Positions 1 through 12,378 of a DNA stretch of 64,000 nucleotides are shown here, in pieces. Each line of letters begins with the position of its first letter. The stretch's first letter is position 1. The stretch is from Hymenobacter nivis (lineage in GTDB: Bacteria > Bacteroidota > Bacteroidia > Cytophagales > Hymenobacteraceae), in assembly GCF_006439025.1 (NCBI RefSeq), contig NZ_RCYZ01000006.1:1-64000 (forward strand), in the 5' to 3' direction. The notes under the pieces were generated by a model. The model saw only the letters and a list, made by a program, of their open reading frames with translations. It was not told the origin of the DNA and made no database searches. A program made the position numbers and the translations under genes.

Positions 1-3246
<3,246 letters not shown>

Positions 3247-3253
3247 TTATTGT

Positions 3254-3306
3254 AAGTCCCCTGTCCAATTGCTTTAATCAGCACTGGGCAGGGGACTTTT
3301 GTTTTA
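3254..3306 (+). terminator. rRNA operon terminator
   Basis: A 14-bp stem with one G-T wobble (AAGTCCCCTGTCCA at 3254-3267 with TGGGCAGGGGACTT at 3285-3298) is followed by a T-rich run. It begins only a few bases after the 23S 3' end, so transcription should stop before any 5S gene. Confidence 0.85.
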
Positions 3307-3641
3307 ACCTGTAATTCATGTCACCAGACGCCCATGAAAGAAGGTAACGACTCTAATAAATATTGTAGCGTGAGTATTTATGAATTTGTGTGCTTCTCAC
3401 TACTTGAGCGAGAGTGCTTGATTAACTGATAGTGGTTTGTTGTATGAGTCGGTGCAAATACAAATCGTAGTGGGCGACCCTAATTCAATTCTATACGGGC
3501 TTTAGCAAGGCATGCTTAAATGTAACTATTGTTACTAGGTGAAAGCGTGCTTGGGATTGCTATTTGGCCATCCAGATTGGCTGCCTTATACATCTAAGCC
3601 TTATTCTTTTACGAGCAAGGCCCCCTTATTGTAGGCCACAA
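3307..3641. other. Gene-free region after rRNA operon
   Basis: About 335 AT-rich bases between the rRNA terminator and the next stop codon. No 5S rRNA (no CCGAACTC- or CCGAACAG-type core), no tRNA and no convincing reading frame could be found on either strand. Composition differs sharply from the GC-rich coding DNA that follows. Confidence 0.6.
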
Positions 3642-5117
3642 TTACTCATGAGCACCCGTGTGCCGGTACAGGTTTGGTGATCCGGTGGTGGATACATAAG
3701 TGCCAAATACGCTGGGTAACAAGTGTCGTAGCTGTGGAAATAGATGACTTTGGTCTACTATGTAAGCGGGTGGTCTAGCTCCTACTTGCCGGCCAATGCG
3801 GACTACAGCAGCATACTGGTCGAGATGGCCGAAATCGCGCAGAGCTAAATTCCAGTTGAGGTAAGGTGTGGCTGAAGTGTTGGTGAGGTAGGCGCGGCGG
3901 TCGGGGCCCAGTACGAGTACGCGGTGGTTACGCAAGTCGGATAAAGCCGGATCGGGGCGGAGGGCGAAGCTGCTTTCGGCAGGCAAGCGTAATACGGTTT
4001 CGAGGCCGGGCACCAGGGACCGGTATCGTACTACCGCCACGGCAGCCAAGAGCACTAGGAAAGTCACTTCAGGGGCCCAGGCTGGCCGGCCGGCTTGCCA
4101 TAGGAATAGGCTGAAGTACGCCAACGGCGGTAAGAGCAGTACCAAGGCCCCGGGGGCAGTACCCCCGCCGCCCGCCAATATTAGCAGCGCGGTTAGCAGC
4201 CAAGCTACCATTAGCTGCCGGAATTTGGCCTGAAAAACGGGGCCTAGTGGTGCGCCCAGCCCCCGCAGTACGGCGAGTAGCAGCACCGCTGCTGGCAGGG
4301 CCAGCAGCCGCAATTGCAAAGCCAACGGCAATCCGCTGGGGGCCCCAGCGCGGAAGCTGTGCCAGCCCGGTTCGAGGTGAAACTGCACAAAGTTGGGCAG
4401 GGCCCCGGCATAAAGAAAATACGTGGCCACCACTGCGTAGGGAAACAGTAACCCGCACAGCAATAGCAAAAAGCTGCGAAACGCGTTGGCCGCAAAGATG
4501 ATAACGGCAAACAGCCCCACGCCCGCAAATAATACCAGCGGCAGGTAGCACAAGCCGGCTAACCCCACCAAAAAACCGGCTCGGAATAGGCGGCGGTTGT
4601 CATAGCCCTCGCGTGAGGTCGGGATAAGGGCGCTGAGAGCGAACACTACAAAGGTGTGCCCTACTAACAGCGGTGATAGTGCATCGAGGTCGGTGCTGAT
4701 GCAGCTTACCACCAAGTACACGAGGGCCACCAAGTAGCCGCGGTCAGGAAAGGCGTCGGCTCGGTCGAGCACGAAGTTGAGGCGCAGGGCTTGTAGCAGC
4801 AGCATGACCAGCGCCAGGGCCCGGTATAGGAATACCGGCCGGGTGCCTAACCAATCGAGTCCGCCGAATAAATACGATACCAGCGGCGCCGTACCGTCGT
4901 ATAGGTCGCGGTAGGGCAGGGCCCCGCCGTGCACCCGCTCGCCCACCAACAGGGCCCCTAGCTCGCCGCCGGTGAGGGGCAGGCCTTGCAGGGCCAGCAA
5001 GGGCAGACGCAGGGCCAGCAGCAGGGCCAGCAGTCCCAGCAGTTGGGCGGGCAACGAGCCCCGGAAAAAGCGCAGCACGGCGAAAAGTGAAAAAGAAGAG
5101 TGGAATTGTTCCGACAA
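3642..5117 (-). CDS. Polytopic membrane protein, GT-C-like
   Basis: A 491-residue protein made almost entirely of hydrophobic helices, about ten to twelve predicted membrane segments, with a short soluble C-terminal tail. Near residues 58-80 it has the pattern ERVHGGALPYRDLYDGTAPL. This resembles the first periplasmic loop of GT-C glycosyltransferases and the related DUF6427 proteins of Bacteroidota, where acidic residues lie between helices 1 and 2. That suggests an inner-membrane role in transferring or handling lipid-linked sugars, but no acceptor or donor can be named. It stands alone, divergent from rbfA. The start is the ATG at 5117; the other strand shows no competing gene. Confidence 0.75.
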   Translation of the reverse strand: MSEQFHSSFSLFAVLRFFRGSLPAQLLGLLALLLALRLPLLALQGLPLTGGELGALLVGERVHGGALPYRDLYDGTAPLVSYLFGGLDWLGTRPVFLYRALALVMLLLQALRLNFVLDRADAFPDRGYLVALVYLVVSCISTDLDALSPLLVGHTFVVFALSALIPTSREGYDNRRLFRAGFLVGLAGLCYLPLVLFAGVGLFAVIIFAANAFRSFLLLLCGLLFPYAVVATYFLYAGALPNFVQFHLEPGWHSFRAGAPSGLPLALQLRLLALPAAVLLLAVLRGLGAPLGPVFQAKFRQLMVAWLLTALLILAGGGGTAPGALVLLLPPLAYFSLFLWQAGRPAWAPEVTFLVLLAAVAVVRYRSLVPGLETVLRLPAESSFALRPDPALSDLRNHRVLVLGPDRRAYLTNTSATPYLNWNLALRDFGHLDQYAAVVRIGRQVGARPPAYIVDQSHLFPQLRHLLPSVFGTYVSTTGSPNLYRHTGAHE

Positions 5118-5209
5118 AGGTATTCGCCACCCGGTGGGGCCCCCACTGGTTGCGGCCAGGGGTTACAGCTTCGTTGCGCAACGGCGTTCGGGCTGGCTTC
5201 CCGCGGGCG

Positions 5210-5217
5210 TACCTTTG
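5210..5217 (+). promoter_or_regulatory. -7 element for rbfA
   Basis: TACCTTTG matches the Bacteroidota sigma-A -7 consensus TAnnTTTG. It ends 8 bases before the rbfA ATG, so the transcript would start at or next to the start codon. Confidence 0.65.
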
Positions 5218-5225
5218 CAAACTAT

Positions 5226-5660
5226 ATGGAAAGCAAACGACAGCAAAAAATGGCCAGCCTGCTCCAGCAGGAACTGGCCTCCGTGTTGCAGCGCGACCTG
5301 CCGCACTTGTTCGGTGGCGGGCTGGCCCCAAGCATCAGCCTAGTGAAGATGACGCCCGACTTGGGCCAGGCCCGGGTGTACCTGAGCCTGCTGCTGGGCA
5401 ACGACGCCGATGCCCGCCTAGCCTTGGTGCGCGACAGTGCCAAGGAGATTCGCCAGGCCCTGGCCAAGCGCATCCGCAAAACGGCCCGCGTGGTGCCCGA
5501 GCTCACCTTCTTCCACGACGACAGCGCCGCTTACGCCGCGCACATGGACGGCGTGCTTGGCCAGTTGCACATCCCGCCCGCCCCGCCGGCGGCTCCCGAC
5601 GCCGGGGAGGGCCCCGGCGAGTTGCCCGCGCCACGCCCGCGCCTGTTCAAAGGTGAATGA
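5226..5660 (+). CDS. rbfA: 30S ribosome-binding factor RbfA
   Basis: A 144-residue protein of the RbfA family, a KH-fold factor that binds the 30S subunit and assists late 16S rRNA maturation, especially in the cold. Visible family features are the N-terminal ESKRQQKMASLLQQELASVL helix, the central VKMTPDLGQARVYLSLL strand pair and the KEIRQALAKRIRKTARVVPEL segment. The C-terminal 35 residues are a proline- and alanine-rich tail beyond the core. The start at 5226 is chosen because it gives the usual N-terminus and lies just behind a TACCTTTG element; an in-frame start at 5100 would only add unrelated residues. The stop codon is embedded in an inverted repeat. Confidence 0.92.
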   Translation: MESKRQQKMASLLQQELASVLQRDLPHLFGGGLAPSISLVKMTPDLGQARVYLSLLLGNDADARLALVRDSAKEIRQALAKRIRKTARVVPELTFFHDDSAAYAAHMDGVLGQLHIPPAPPAAPDAGEGPGELPAPRPRLFKGE

Positions 5661-5750
5661 GTGAATGCGTAAACGAGCGGAGGGCCCCCTGCGGCCTGCG
5701 CTCGTTTACGCGTTTGACCATTCACTCATTCACTCATTCGCTCATTCACC
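5654..5750. repeat. Inverted repeat with 8-bp tandem array
   Basis: GTGAATGAGTGAATG (5654-5668, overlapping the next segment by one base) and CGTAAACGAGCG (5668-5679) are mirrored perfectly by CGCTCGTTTACG (5699-5710) and CATTCACTCATTCAC (5719-5733). The result is a long stem with an 8-base bulge. The right arm extends into four copies of an 8-mer CATTCRCY (5719-5750). The left arm contains the rbfA stop codon, and the array ends 4 bases before the probable start of the next gene. Confidence 0.85.
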
Positions 5751-5754
5751 GTCC

Positions 5755-6564
5755 TTGTACTACGACCCGATTAAGAAGACGCTCGGCGAGGTGTTCAACC
5801 GCACCCCGGGCCTGCGCCGGTTGTTTTACCACTTGCTCGATTTGCTGCTGCTACGCACCTGGCACGTGCACCGCGAGCTGCGCCAGTGGGCCCGGGGCCG
5901 CACCCAAGAGCCGCTGAACATCCTCGACGCGGGGGCCGGCTATGGCCAGTACAGCTACTGGCTGAGTGGCCTGGGCCGGGCCTGGCACATCTTAGCCGTG
6001 GATGTTAAGGAGGAGCAGGTCGCCGACTCGAACCGCTTTTTTCGCCAGATTGGGCGACCCAACGTGCAGTTTGCCGTGCAAGACTTGGTGCTGTACCAAG
6101 AGCCTAATAGCTTCGACCTGGCCCTGTCCGTGGACGTGATGGAGCACATTGTGGAGGATGTGGAGGTGTTCCGCAACATCCACGCCTCGCTGAAGGACGG
6201 CGGGATGCTGCTCATCTCCACGCCCAGTGACCAAGGCGGCTCCGACGTGCACGACGACGCCGAAACCAGCTTCATCGAGGAGCACGTGCGCGACGGCTAC
6301 AACATCCACGAAATCCAGCAGAAGTTGCGCACGGCTGGCTTCGAGCGCATCGAGGCCCGCTACAGTTACGGCGAGCCCGGCCAGGTATCGTGGCGCCTGA
6401 GCATGAAGTACCCCATCCTGATGCTGGGCAAGTCGCGGCTGTTTTTCGTGCTGCTGCCGTTCTACTACGCCGTCGTGTTTCCCTTTTGCCTGGTGCTGAA
6501 CTGGCTCGACGCCCGCTCGGCCCACGATTCGGGCACAGGCCTGATTGTGAAAGCCTGGAAATAG
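5755..6564 (+). CDS. Class I SAM-dependent methyltransferase
   Basis: A 269-residue protein with a Rossmann-type methyltransferase core: motif I ILDAGAGYGQYS at about residues 57-68, an acidic ribose-binding position in LAVDVKEEQV, and the post-motif FDLALSVDVMEHI. Two hydrophobic helices near the C-terminus (about 215-250) suggest association with the inner membrane. The substrate cannot be inferred. The TTG at 5755 is preferred as start, giving MYYDPIKKTLGEVF; an ATG at 5665 would translate the intergenic repeat into a histidine- and serine-rich leader. It follows rbfA in the same direction but is separated from it by that repeat. Confidence 0.82.
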   Translation: MYYDPIKKTLGEVFNRTPGLRRLFYHLLDLLLLRTWHVHRELRQWARGRTQEPLNILDAGAGYGQYSYWLSGLGRAWHILAVDVKEEQVADSNRFFRQIGRPNVQFAVQDLVLYQEPNSFDLALSVDVMEHIVEDVEVFRNIHASLKDGGMLLISTPSDQGGSDVHDDAETSFIEEHVRDGYNIHEIQQKLRTAGFERIEARYSYGEPGQVSWRLSMKYPILMLGKSRLFFVLLPFYYAVVFPFCLVLNWLDARSAHDSGTGLIVKAWK

Positions 6565-6646
6565 GGCCCCGGGGCCCTCGCCGCCGTGGGCAAAAGCCCG
6601 TATCTTGCTTTCGTTTCGTTCCGACCACCGTTTGCCGCCCCGCTTG

Positions 6647-7033
6647 ATGGACCCCAGCAACTTTCAGATTTTTATGGATGCGCTGTTGAACCGGACGGAG
6701 CAGCAGGAGGCGCGGGCCGCTACGACCAACGAGCTATTGCTGCAAGTGGTGCAAGAGCAGCGCAGTGCCCGGCAAGACAACCAGAAGTTTCAGCAGCAGC
6801 AAAGCGTATTCAACCAGCGCCTGCTGGAATGGACGGACCGCCAGGAGAAGTTCAATGAGCGCCAGGAGAAATTCAACGAGCGCCAGGACCAATTCAATAT
6901 CATTTTTTTAGATGAAATCCGGGGCATGAAGAAAGACATCAAAGAATTGTCTGATGTCGTGTTAAAACAGCACGAAACCCGCCTCAAGCGCTTGGAGGAC
7001 TTCATGGACGGCTTTCTCCGCAAAGCCGGCTAA
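6647..7033 (+). CDS. Small coiled-coil protein
   Basis: A 128-residue, glutamine- and charge-rich protein of unknown function. Nearly the whole chain is predicted to be helical coiled coil. The central part has three consecutive seven-residue repeats (RQEKFNE, RQEKFNE, RQDQFNI; residues 65-85), one heptad each, also visible as a 21-bp DNA repeat at 6839-6898. No signal peptide or membrane segment is seen. The gene ends 9 bases before the LolC/E-type permease start, so the two may share a transcript, which could place it as an envelope-associated spacer or adaptor; that is only contextual. Confidence 0.7.
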   Translation: MDPSNFQIFMDALLNRTEQQEARAATTNELLLQVVQEQRSARQDNQKFQQQQSVFNQRLLEWTDRQEKFNERQEKFNERQDQFNIIFLDEIRGMKKDIKELSDVVLKQHETRLKRLEDFMDGFLRKAG

Positions 7034-7042
7034 TCCGACTCC

Positions 7043-8272
7043 GTGAACGTTCCCTTCCTCATTGCCCGGCGCTACTTTTCCTCGAAGAAAAAGCGCAACA
7101 TCATCTCCATCATCTCCAACATTTCGATGATTGGGGTGGCGGTGGGCACCATGTCGCTCATCATCGTGCTCTCGGTCTTCAACGGGCTCGAAGACTTGGT
7201 GCGCACCCTCTACGGCAAATCCGACCCCAACCTTGTCATCACGGCCACCAAGGGCAAGTCCTTTGTCGTCAATGCGCCGCTGCTGCAGCGCATCCAGGCC
7301 ACGCCCGGCGTGGCCCTGCTCACGCAGGTAATTGAGGACAACGCCCTGCTGCAATACCACGACCGCCGGATGGTGGTGAAGATGCGCGGCCTGAGCGAAA
7401 ACTACTTCGGCCAGAGCGGCATCGACGCCAGCATCCGCGAGGGCGACCACCGCCTCTACCACGACAGCATCGACTTTGCCCTCATCGGGGCCGGCGTGCA
7501 GCACGAGCTCAGCGTGACGCTCAAAAACGGCCTCACGCCCATGCGCATGCTCTACCCGCGCAACACCGCCGGCAAAACCCTGAGCATGGACCCCAGCAAG
7601 GCCTTCAACGAGGAGAACCTGCAGGCCGGGGGCGTGTTCCTCATCGAGCAGCACATGGACGACAGCTACGTGTTTGTGCCCCTGCGCTTTGCCCAGCGCC
7701 TGCTGGGCTACGGCAGCCGCCGCACGGGCCTCTACGTGAAGGTGGGCGACAGCTTTAAGGTTGAGACCGTGAAGCAGGAGCTGCGCGACAAGCTGGGGCC
7801 CCAGTTTACGGTGCTCGACTCCGACGAGCAGCACGTGAGCCTGCTCAAGGCCATCAAAATTGAGAAGCTGTTCGTGTTCATCACCTTCGCCTTCATCCTG
7901 CTCATTGCCTCGCTCAACATCTTCTTTTCGCTCTCGATGCTGGTCATTGACAAGAAAAAGGACATTGCCGTGCTGATGGCGATGGGCGCAACGGAGGAGA
8001 TTGTGCGCAAAACCTTCCTGGGCGTGGGGGCCATTGTGGCGCTGGTGGGCGCGGTGGTGGGGCTTGTTTTGGGTGTAGGCATTTGCTGGGCCCAGCAGCG
8101 GTTTGGGCTGGTAAGCATGGGCATGGCCACGAGCATCGTCGATGCGTACCCGGTGAAGATGAAGCTGTCCGATATTCTACTCACGAGCTTGGCCATTGTG
8201 CTTATCACGCTGGCCGTGAGCATCCGGCCCGCCCTGAACGCCGGCCGCCTGGTATTGCGCGATAACCTGTAG
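7043..8272 (+). CDS. LolC/LolE-type ABC transporter permease
   Basis: A 409-residue inner-membrane protein of the MacB/FtsX superfamily, resembling LolC/LolE, which extract lipoproteins from the inner membrane for delivery to the outer membrane. The N-terminal ARRYFSSKKKRNIISIISNI and first helix (about 20-45) are followed by a periplasmic domain to about 265. The C-terminal FtsX domain has three helices and the cytoplasmic coupling segment DKKKDIAVLMAMGA (about 306-319). The matching ATPase is not in the window. The start is a GTG at 7043. Bacteroidota usually encode one such permease rather than a C/E pair, so no symbol is assigned. Confidence 0.88.
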   Translation: MNVPFLIARRYFSSKKKRNIISIISNISMIGVAVGTMSLIIVLSVFNGLEDLVRTLYGKSDPNLVITATKGKSFVVNAPLLQRIQATPGVALLTQVIEDNALLQYHDRRMVVKMRGLSENYFGQSGIDASIREGDHRLYHDSIDFALIGAGVQHELSVTLKNGLTPMRMLYPRNTAGKTLSMDPSKAFNEENLQAGGVFLIEQHMDDSYVFVPLRFAQRLLGYGSRRTGLYVKVGDSFKVETVKQELRDKLGPQFTVLDSDEQHVSLLKAIKIEKLFVFITFAFILLIASLNIFFSLSMLVIDKKKDIAVLMAMGATEEIVRKTFLGVGAIVALVGAVVGLVLGVGICWAQQRFGLVSMGMATSIVDAYPVKMKLSDILLTSLAIVLITLAVSIRPALNAGRLVLRDNL

Positions 8273-8402
8273 GCCGGGCCGGCCGTAAGGCCTCGCAAGC
8301 TCCGCAATAGGGCCCTAATCCATTTTTCGGCGCGATAAAGTCCAAAAAATATGCGGTGCGAACCCACGCGGGGCCCTAACTTGCGCCCTCCCGTGGCCGC
8401 CT

Positions 8403-11375
8403 ATGAAAGTATCGTCTACCGAACCTTTTCAGATTGTTTACTCGCTCTTCGAGCACGAGTTCCTGGGCCACTTATTTGCGGCCTACTTGGTGCAGCGCGG
8501 GCCCAAGGGCCAACTTACGCTGCTGCACCAAACGGCCTCGGCCCGCAATGCGCCCGAGTTTGCCTGTGGCCTTGATGCGGTTGATTTTGAGCTGATTGAG
8601 CTCTGCGACCAGCTTCAGCAAGAAGCAGTCATCAAGGAATTCTGGCCCCGCAAGATCGCGGCGGCCGACTTTTTTCTGAAAACGTACAATCCCGACAAGG
8701 GCGACAAGCCGCTGCAAGACGCCGTGGCGCGCTATGTGCAAACGCGCATGGCCGCCGTGCTGGCCCGCCTGCACGGCAAGCAAGTGTTCATCATGGGGCG
8801 CGACGGCGAGCCCACCTGGCGCGAAATTGCGCTGGCCCCGGTGCCGGCCTCGGTGCTGTTCCACTTCCGGCGCAACGACGATGGCACGCACTACTTCCCT
8901 ACCATCCAGTACCAAAACCAGAAGCTGGACTTCCAGTACAAGGGGGCCCTACTGGTATGCCAGCAGCCGGCCTGGTTGCTGCTGGATGGCATCATCTACT
9001 CGTTCCACAACGACGTGGACGGCCGCAAGCTCCAGCCGTTCCTCAACAAGAAGTTCATTGTGGTGCCCCGGCAGGTGGAGGCCAGTTATTTCCAGAAGTT
9101 TGTGGCCCCGCTCATGGAAGCGTTTGATGTGCACGCCCGCGGCGTGGGCTTCGCCGTCGTCACGGACCGCTACCGGGCCCAGCCGCGCCTTACTTTCAGC
9201 GACGTGCCGCCCGCCGGGGCCCTGCCCGAGGTGCCCGAACGGCCCCCGGGGCCCCCACGCCGCGGCCGCGTGCCCCAGCCCAAGCCCGCCGCCGCGCCCA
9301 GCACCGACCGCCTGTACTTCCACCTGGGCTTCCGCTACGGCGATGCCCAGGTGCCCTTCGACCCCGGCAAGCGCGTGAGTGTGCGCCTGGAGCAAACTGC
9401 CGACAGCTATACCTTCCACCGCTTGCTGCGCAGCGCCGACGAAGAGCGCGCCGCCCTGGCCGCCCTGGCCGCCCGCGGCTTGGCCCTGCCCGACGGCCGC
9501 GCAGAACTTGACCGGGCCACTGCCTTCCAGTGGCTGCACGACAACGCGGAGGCACTGGTGGCCGAGGGCTTTGCCGTGGAGCCCGCCGCCGGGGCCAGCC
9601 AGCCCTACTTTTTGGGGCCTGTGCGCGTCGAGCTGGGCATTCAGGAAGCCGGCGACTGGTTCGACGTGCGGGGCACGGTGTACTTCGGTGATATTGCGGT
9701 GCCGTTCATTCGGCTGCGGGGGCACATTTTGCAGCGCCGGCGCGAGTTCCGGCTGCCCAACGGCCAGGTGGCCATCATCCCCGAAGCCTGGTTTACCGAC
9801 TACCTGGAGCTATTTGCCTTTGCCGAGGAGCAGGACGAAACCCTGTCGCTGCGCCGCCACCACCTCGCCCTCGTGGCCGATTTGCAGAGCAACGAGCTGG
9901 CCACCGTGACGCTGGGCCGCAAGCTGGAAAAGCTGCGCGACTTTGCCGAGGTGGAGGACCACCCGCTGCCCGTGGGCTTTCGCGGCGAGCTGCGCTCCTA
10001 CCAAAAGGCCGGCTACAACTGGCTGCGCTTCGTGCAGGACTACCATTTTGGCGGCTGCCTGGCCGACGACATGGGGCTGGGCAAGACGGTGCAGACGCTG
10101 GCCATGCTCCAGCAGCGGGCAGAGAGCGGGGCAGCGCAGGGCGCGGCATCGCTGCTGGCACTGCCTACCTCGCTGGTGTACAACTGGTTGAACGAAGCGC
10201 AGAAATTTACGCCTGGCCTGCGGCTGCTCGTGTACACGGGTACCTACCGCAACAAGGACGTGGCCCAGTTTGCCGATTATGACGTGGTGCTGACCAGCTA
10301 CGGCATCGTGCGGCTGGACGCCGAGCTGCTGGCCAGCTACAAGTTCGACTACGTGATTCTGGACGAGTCGCAGGCCATCAAAAACCCGTCGAGTACCACC
10401 TCGCAGGCCGTACGGCAGCTGCACTCCAAGCACCGGCTCATCCTCACGGGCACGCCGGTGGAGAACAGCACGATGGACTTATGGTCCCAGATGTCGTTCA
10501 TCAACCCCGGGTTGCTGGGTACGCAGGCGTTTTTCCGCAAGGAATTTCTCAAGCCCATCGAGCAGCACCGCGACGAGGGCCGCACGCGCCGCCTGCACGC
10601 GCTCATCAAGCCGTTTATCCTGCGCCGCCACAAGGAGCAAGTAGCCAAAGAGTTGCCGGCAAAAACTGAGCAGCTCAGCTACTGCGACATGACGCCCGAG
10701 CAGGCCCAGGCCTACGAGGAAACCAAGAGCTTCTACCGCAACAAAATCCTGCAAAACCTCGACGAGCACGGGCCCGCCAGCACGCAGTTCCTGCTGCTCC
10801 AGGGCCTCACGCGCCTACGCCAGATGGCCAACCACCCGCACCTCGCCGACCCCACCTACACCCACGAGTCGGGCAAGCTGCGCGAGGTGCTGCGCATGGT
10901 GCGCAACGTGGTGGCCGAAGGGCATAAAGTGCTGGTGTTTAGTCAGTTTGTTCAACACCTAGCCCTGGTGCGCGCCGCCCTCGACGAGCGCCAGCTGCCC
11001 TACGCTTACCTCGACGGCAACACCCGCGACCGGGCCGCCGAGGTGGCCCGCTTCCAAGAAAACGACGCGCTGCAAATCTTCCTCATCAGCCTGAAAGCTG
11101 GCGGCGTGGGCCTTAACCTTACCGCCGCCGACTACGTGTTCCTGCTCGACCCGTGGTGGAACCCAGCGGTGGAGGCCCAGGCCGTGGACCGGGCCCACCG
11201 CATCGGCCAGCAGCGGCCGGTGTTCGTGTACAAGTTCATTACCCAGCACACGGTGGAGGAAAAAATCCTGGCCCTGCAACAGCGCAAGCTCAACCTGGTC
11301 AGCGAGTTGATAGCTACTGACGAAGCGGTTATCAAAACTTTGACGCGGGCCGATATCGAGGAGCTGCTGGGGTAG
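8403..11375 (+). CDS. SNF2-family DNA-dependent ATPase/helicase
   Basis: A 990-residue protein with a long unassigned N-terminal half (about 1-520) and a C-terminal SNF2/Swi2 motor. Visible motor motifs are the Walker A DDMGLGKT (about 555), the DESQ Walker B (VILDESQAIKNPSS), LTGTPVENS, the helicase C segment QFVQH with YLDGNTRDR, LISLKAGGVGLNLTAADYV and the arginine-finger region QAVDRAHRIGQ. Such proteins translocate on double-stranded DNA and remodel DNA-protein or transcription complexes; the bacterial paralogue here is distinct from RapA. It is monocistronic, with no methylase or nuclease partner that would suggest a defence island. The start is the ATG at 8403. Confidence 0.92.
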   Translation: MKVSSTEPFQIVYSLFEHEFLGHLFAAYLVQRGPKGQLTLLHQTASARNAPEFACGLDAVDFELIELCDQLQQEAVIKEFWPRKIAAADFFLKTYNPDKGDKPLQDAVARYVQTRMAAVLARLHGKQVFIMGRDGEPTWREIALAPVPASVLFHFRRNDDGTHYFPTIQYQNQKLDFQYKGALLVCQQPAWLLLDGIIYSFHNDVDGRKLQPFLNKKFIVVPRQVEASYFQKFVAPLMEAFDVHARGVGFAVVTDRYRAQPRLTFSDVPPAGALPEVPERPPGPPRRGRVPQPKPAAAPSTDRLYFHLGFRYGDAQVPFDPGKRVSVRLEQTADSYTFHRLLRSADEERAALAALAARGLALPDGRAELDRATAFQWLHDNAEALVAEGFAVEPAAGASQPYFLGPVRVELGIQEAGDWFDVRGTVYFGDIAVPFIRLRGHILQRRREFRLPNGQVAIIPEAWFTDYLELFAFAEEQDETLSLRRHHLALVADLQSNELATVTLGRKLEKLRDFAEVEDHPLPVGFRGELRSYQKAGYNWLRFVQDYHFGGCLADDMGLGKTVQTLAMLQQRAESGAAQGAASLLALPTSLVYNWLNEAQKFTPGLRLLVYTGTYRNKDVAQFADYDVVLTSYGIVRLDAELLASYKFDYVILDESQAIKNPSSTTSQAVRQLHSKHRLILTGTPVENSTMDLWSQMSFINPGLLGTQAFFRKEFLKPIEQHRDEGRTRRLHALIKPFILRRHKEQVAKELPAKTEQLSYCDMTPEQAQAYEETKSFYRNKILQNLDEHGPASTQFLLLQGLTRLRQMANHPHLADPTYTHESGKLREVLRMVRNVVAEGHKVLVFSQFVQHLALVRAALDERQLPYAYLDGNTRDRAAEVARFQENDALQIFLISLKAGGVGLNLTAADYVFLLDPWWNPAVEAQAVDRAHRIGQQRPVFVYKFITQHTVEEKILALQQRKLNLVSELIATDEAVIKTLTRADIEELLG

Positions 11376-11417
11376 GGTGGGGGCCCTGGCAATTGCTGGG
11401 GCCCTCCAGGAGTTGCC

Positions 11418-12272
11418 TTGAGCCATCATAATCCCTGCTTCGTGCGTCCGTTCCTGCTAGAGTTCGTTGATTCGGCCTTTTTTCAGGCGTTCATGATTGG
11501 TCTGATGATCGTCGTGGGGCTTGGCGTGCTTGGCGCTGCCGCGGTGCTGTGGGTGCTGGCGCGGGACGGGCTGCGGGGGTGGCGCAACTTGCGGGCCGCC
11601 CCGGGGCCCCTGCCGTGGGCGCAGCGGCTGGAAGCGGTGAGGTTGCTGCTGCCTGTTGCGTTGGTGGGCCTATTGGCGGCGGGAAAAGGGGGGCAATACC
11701 TTTACCAAAGCGACCAAGAAGGGCAGCGGTGGGGGGCTTTGCAAACCCAGAAAGTTGCCCTGCAAAGCCGGGCTCCGGGCCGTTACTTCTTGGCTGATAC
11801 CCTGCTGCGAAGCAAGCCCTACCCAAAATTGGTGCACCGCCTTTCGAAAGCCAACTGGCCTTTGCCCGATACCACCGTGCTGGTGGCGGGCCAGCCGTAC
11901 AGCCAGGGCGTAGAAGGCCGCCGGCGACCCACGCCCTACGCCGAGCTGACACTGCGCGCGAACGGTACGTTTGACTACCACAGCAACATTGAGGACGACG
12001 CCACCGGCAACCAAGCGGCGGGCATCTGGAAGGTGGAGTGCGTGGCGTGCCAGGCGCTGCCTTCGGCGTCCGCGTACGACATCAGCAGCTACGCCCCGCT
12101 TTTTTACGTTACTGACCGCCTGACGGGCGAGTACGCGCCAACGGGTGGGGCCCTGGCGGCGCGCTTCGAAAATGGTCGCCTCATCTTTTGGGGCAGCCGT
12201 TACGACGGCGGACGCCTGTCGCAGTTCGAGCTAAAAGCCGCTGCCCCCGGGGCCCCGGCAACGGGTTGGTGA
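11418..12272 (+). CDS. Hypothetical membrane protein
   Basis: A 284-residue protein that I do not recognise. Two hydrophobic helices near the N-terminus (about 22-48 and 74-90) are followed by a soluble domain of about 190 residues. This domain contains tyrosine- and glycine-rich stretches such as YAELTLRANGTFDYHSN and ends with GRLIFWGSRYDGGRL. The latter half looks like a small beta-barrel or lipocalin-type fold in which a value is printed or compared, but this is only impression. A single Cys pair (CVAC) occurs near residue 210. The start is a TTG at 11418, 42 bases behind the helicase gene. Confidence 0.6.
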   Translation: MSHHNPCFVRPFLLEFVDSAFFQAFMIGLMIVVGLGVLGAAAVLWVLARDGLRGWRNLRAAPGPLPWAQRLEAVRLLLPVALVGLLAAGKGGQYLYQSDQEGQRWGALQTQKVALQSRAPGRYFLADTLLRSKPYPKLVHRLSKANWPLPDTTVLVAGQPYSQGVEGRRRPTPYAELTLRANGTFDYHSNIEDDATGNQAAGIWKVECVACQALPSASAYDISSYAPLFYVTDRLTGEYAPTGGALAARFENGRLIFWGSRYDGGRLSQFELKAAAPGAPATGW

Positions 12273-12378
12273 GATGAACAGTAACGCCGCTGGCCCGCCC
12301 TACTAGAACCACTCAAACCCCGGGCTCGCCCCCGCGGTTGCTATGCCTCCTGGGGTCCCACTGGCCCCCTCAACCGAT

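Noticed and set aside
5719-5750. Short tandem repeats as a CRISPR array
   Set aside because: Units are 8 bp without spacers; no cas gene is present in the window.
5665-5754. ATG start at 5665 for the methyltransferase
   Set aside because: It would translate the intergenic repeat into a His/Ser-rich leader; the TTG at 5755 gives a natural N-terminus.
8403-11375. SNF2 helicase as part of a defence island
   Set aside because: Neighbours are a LolC/E-type permease and a hypothetical membrane protein; no methylase, nuclease or Dnd/BREX component is present.
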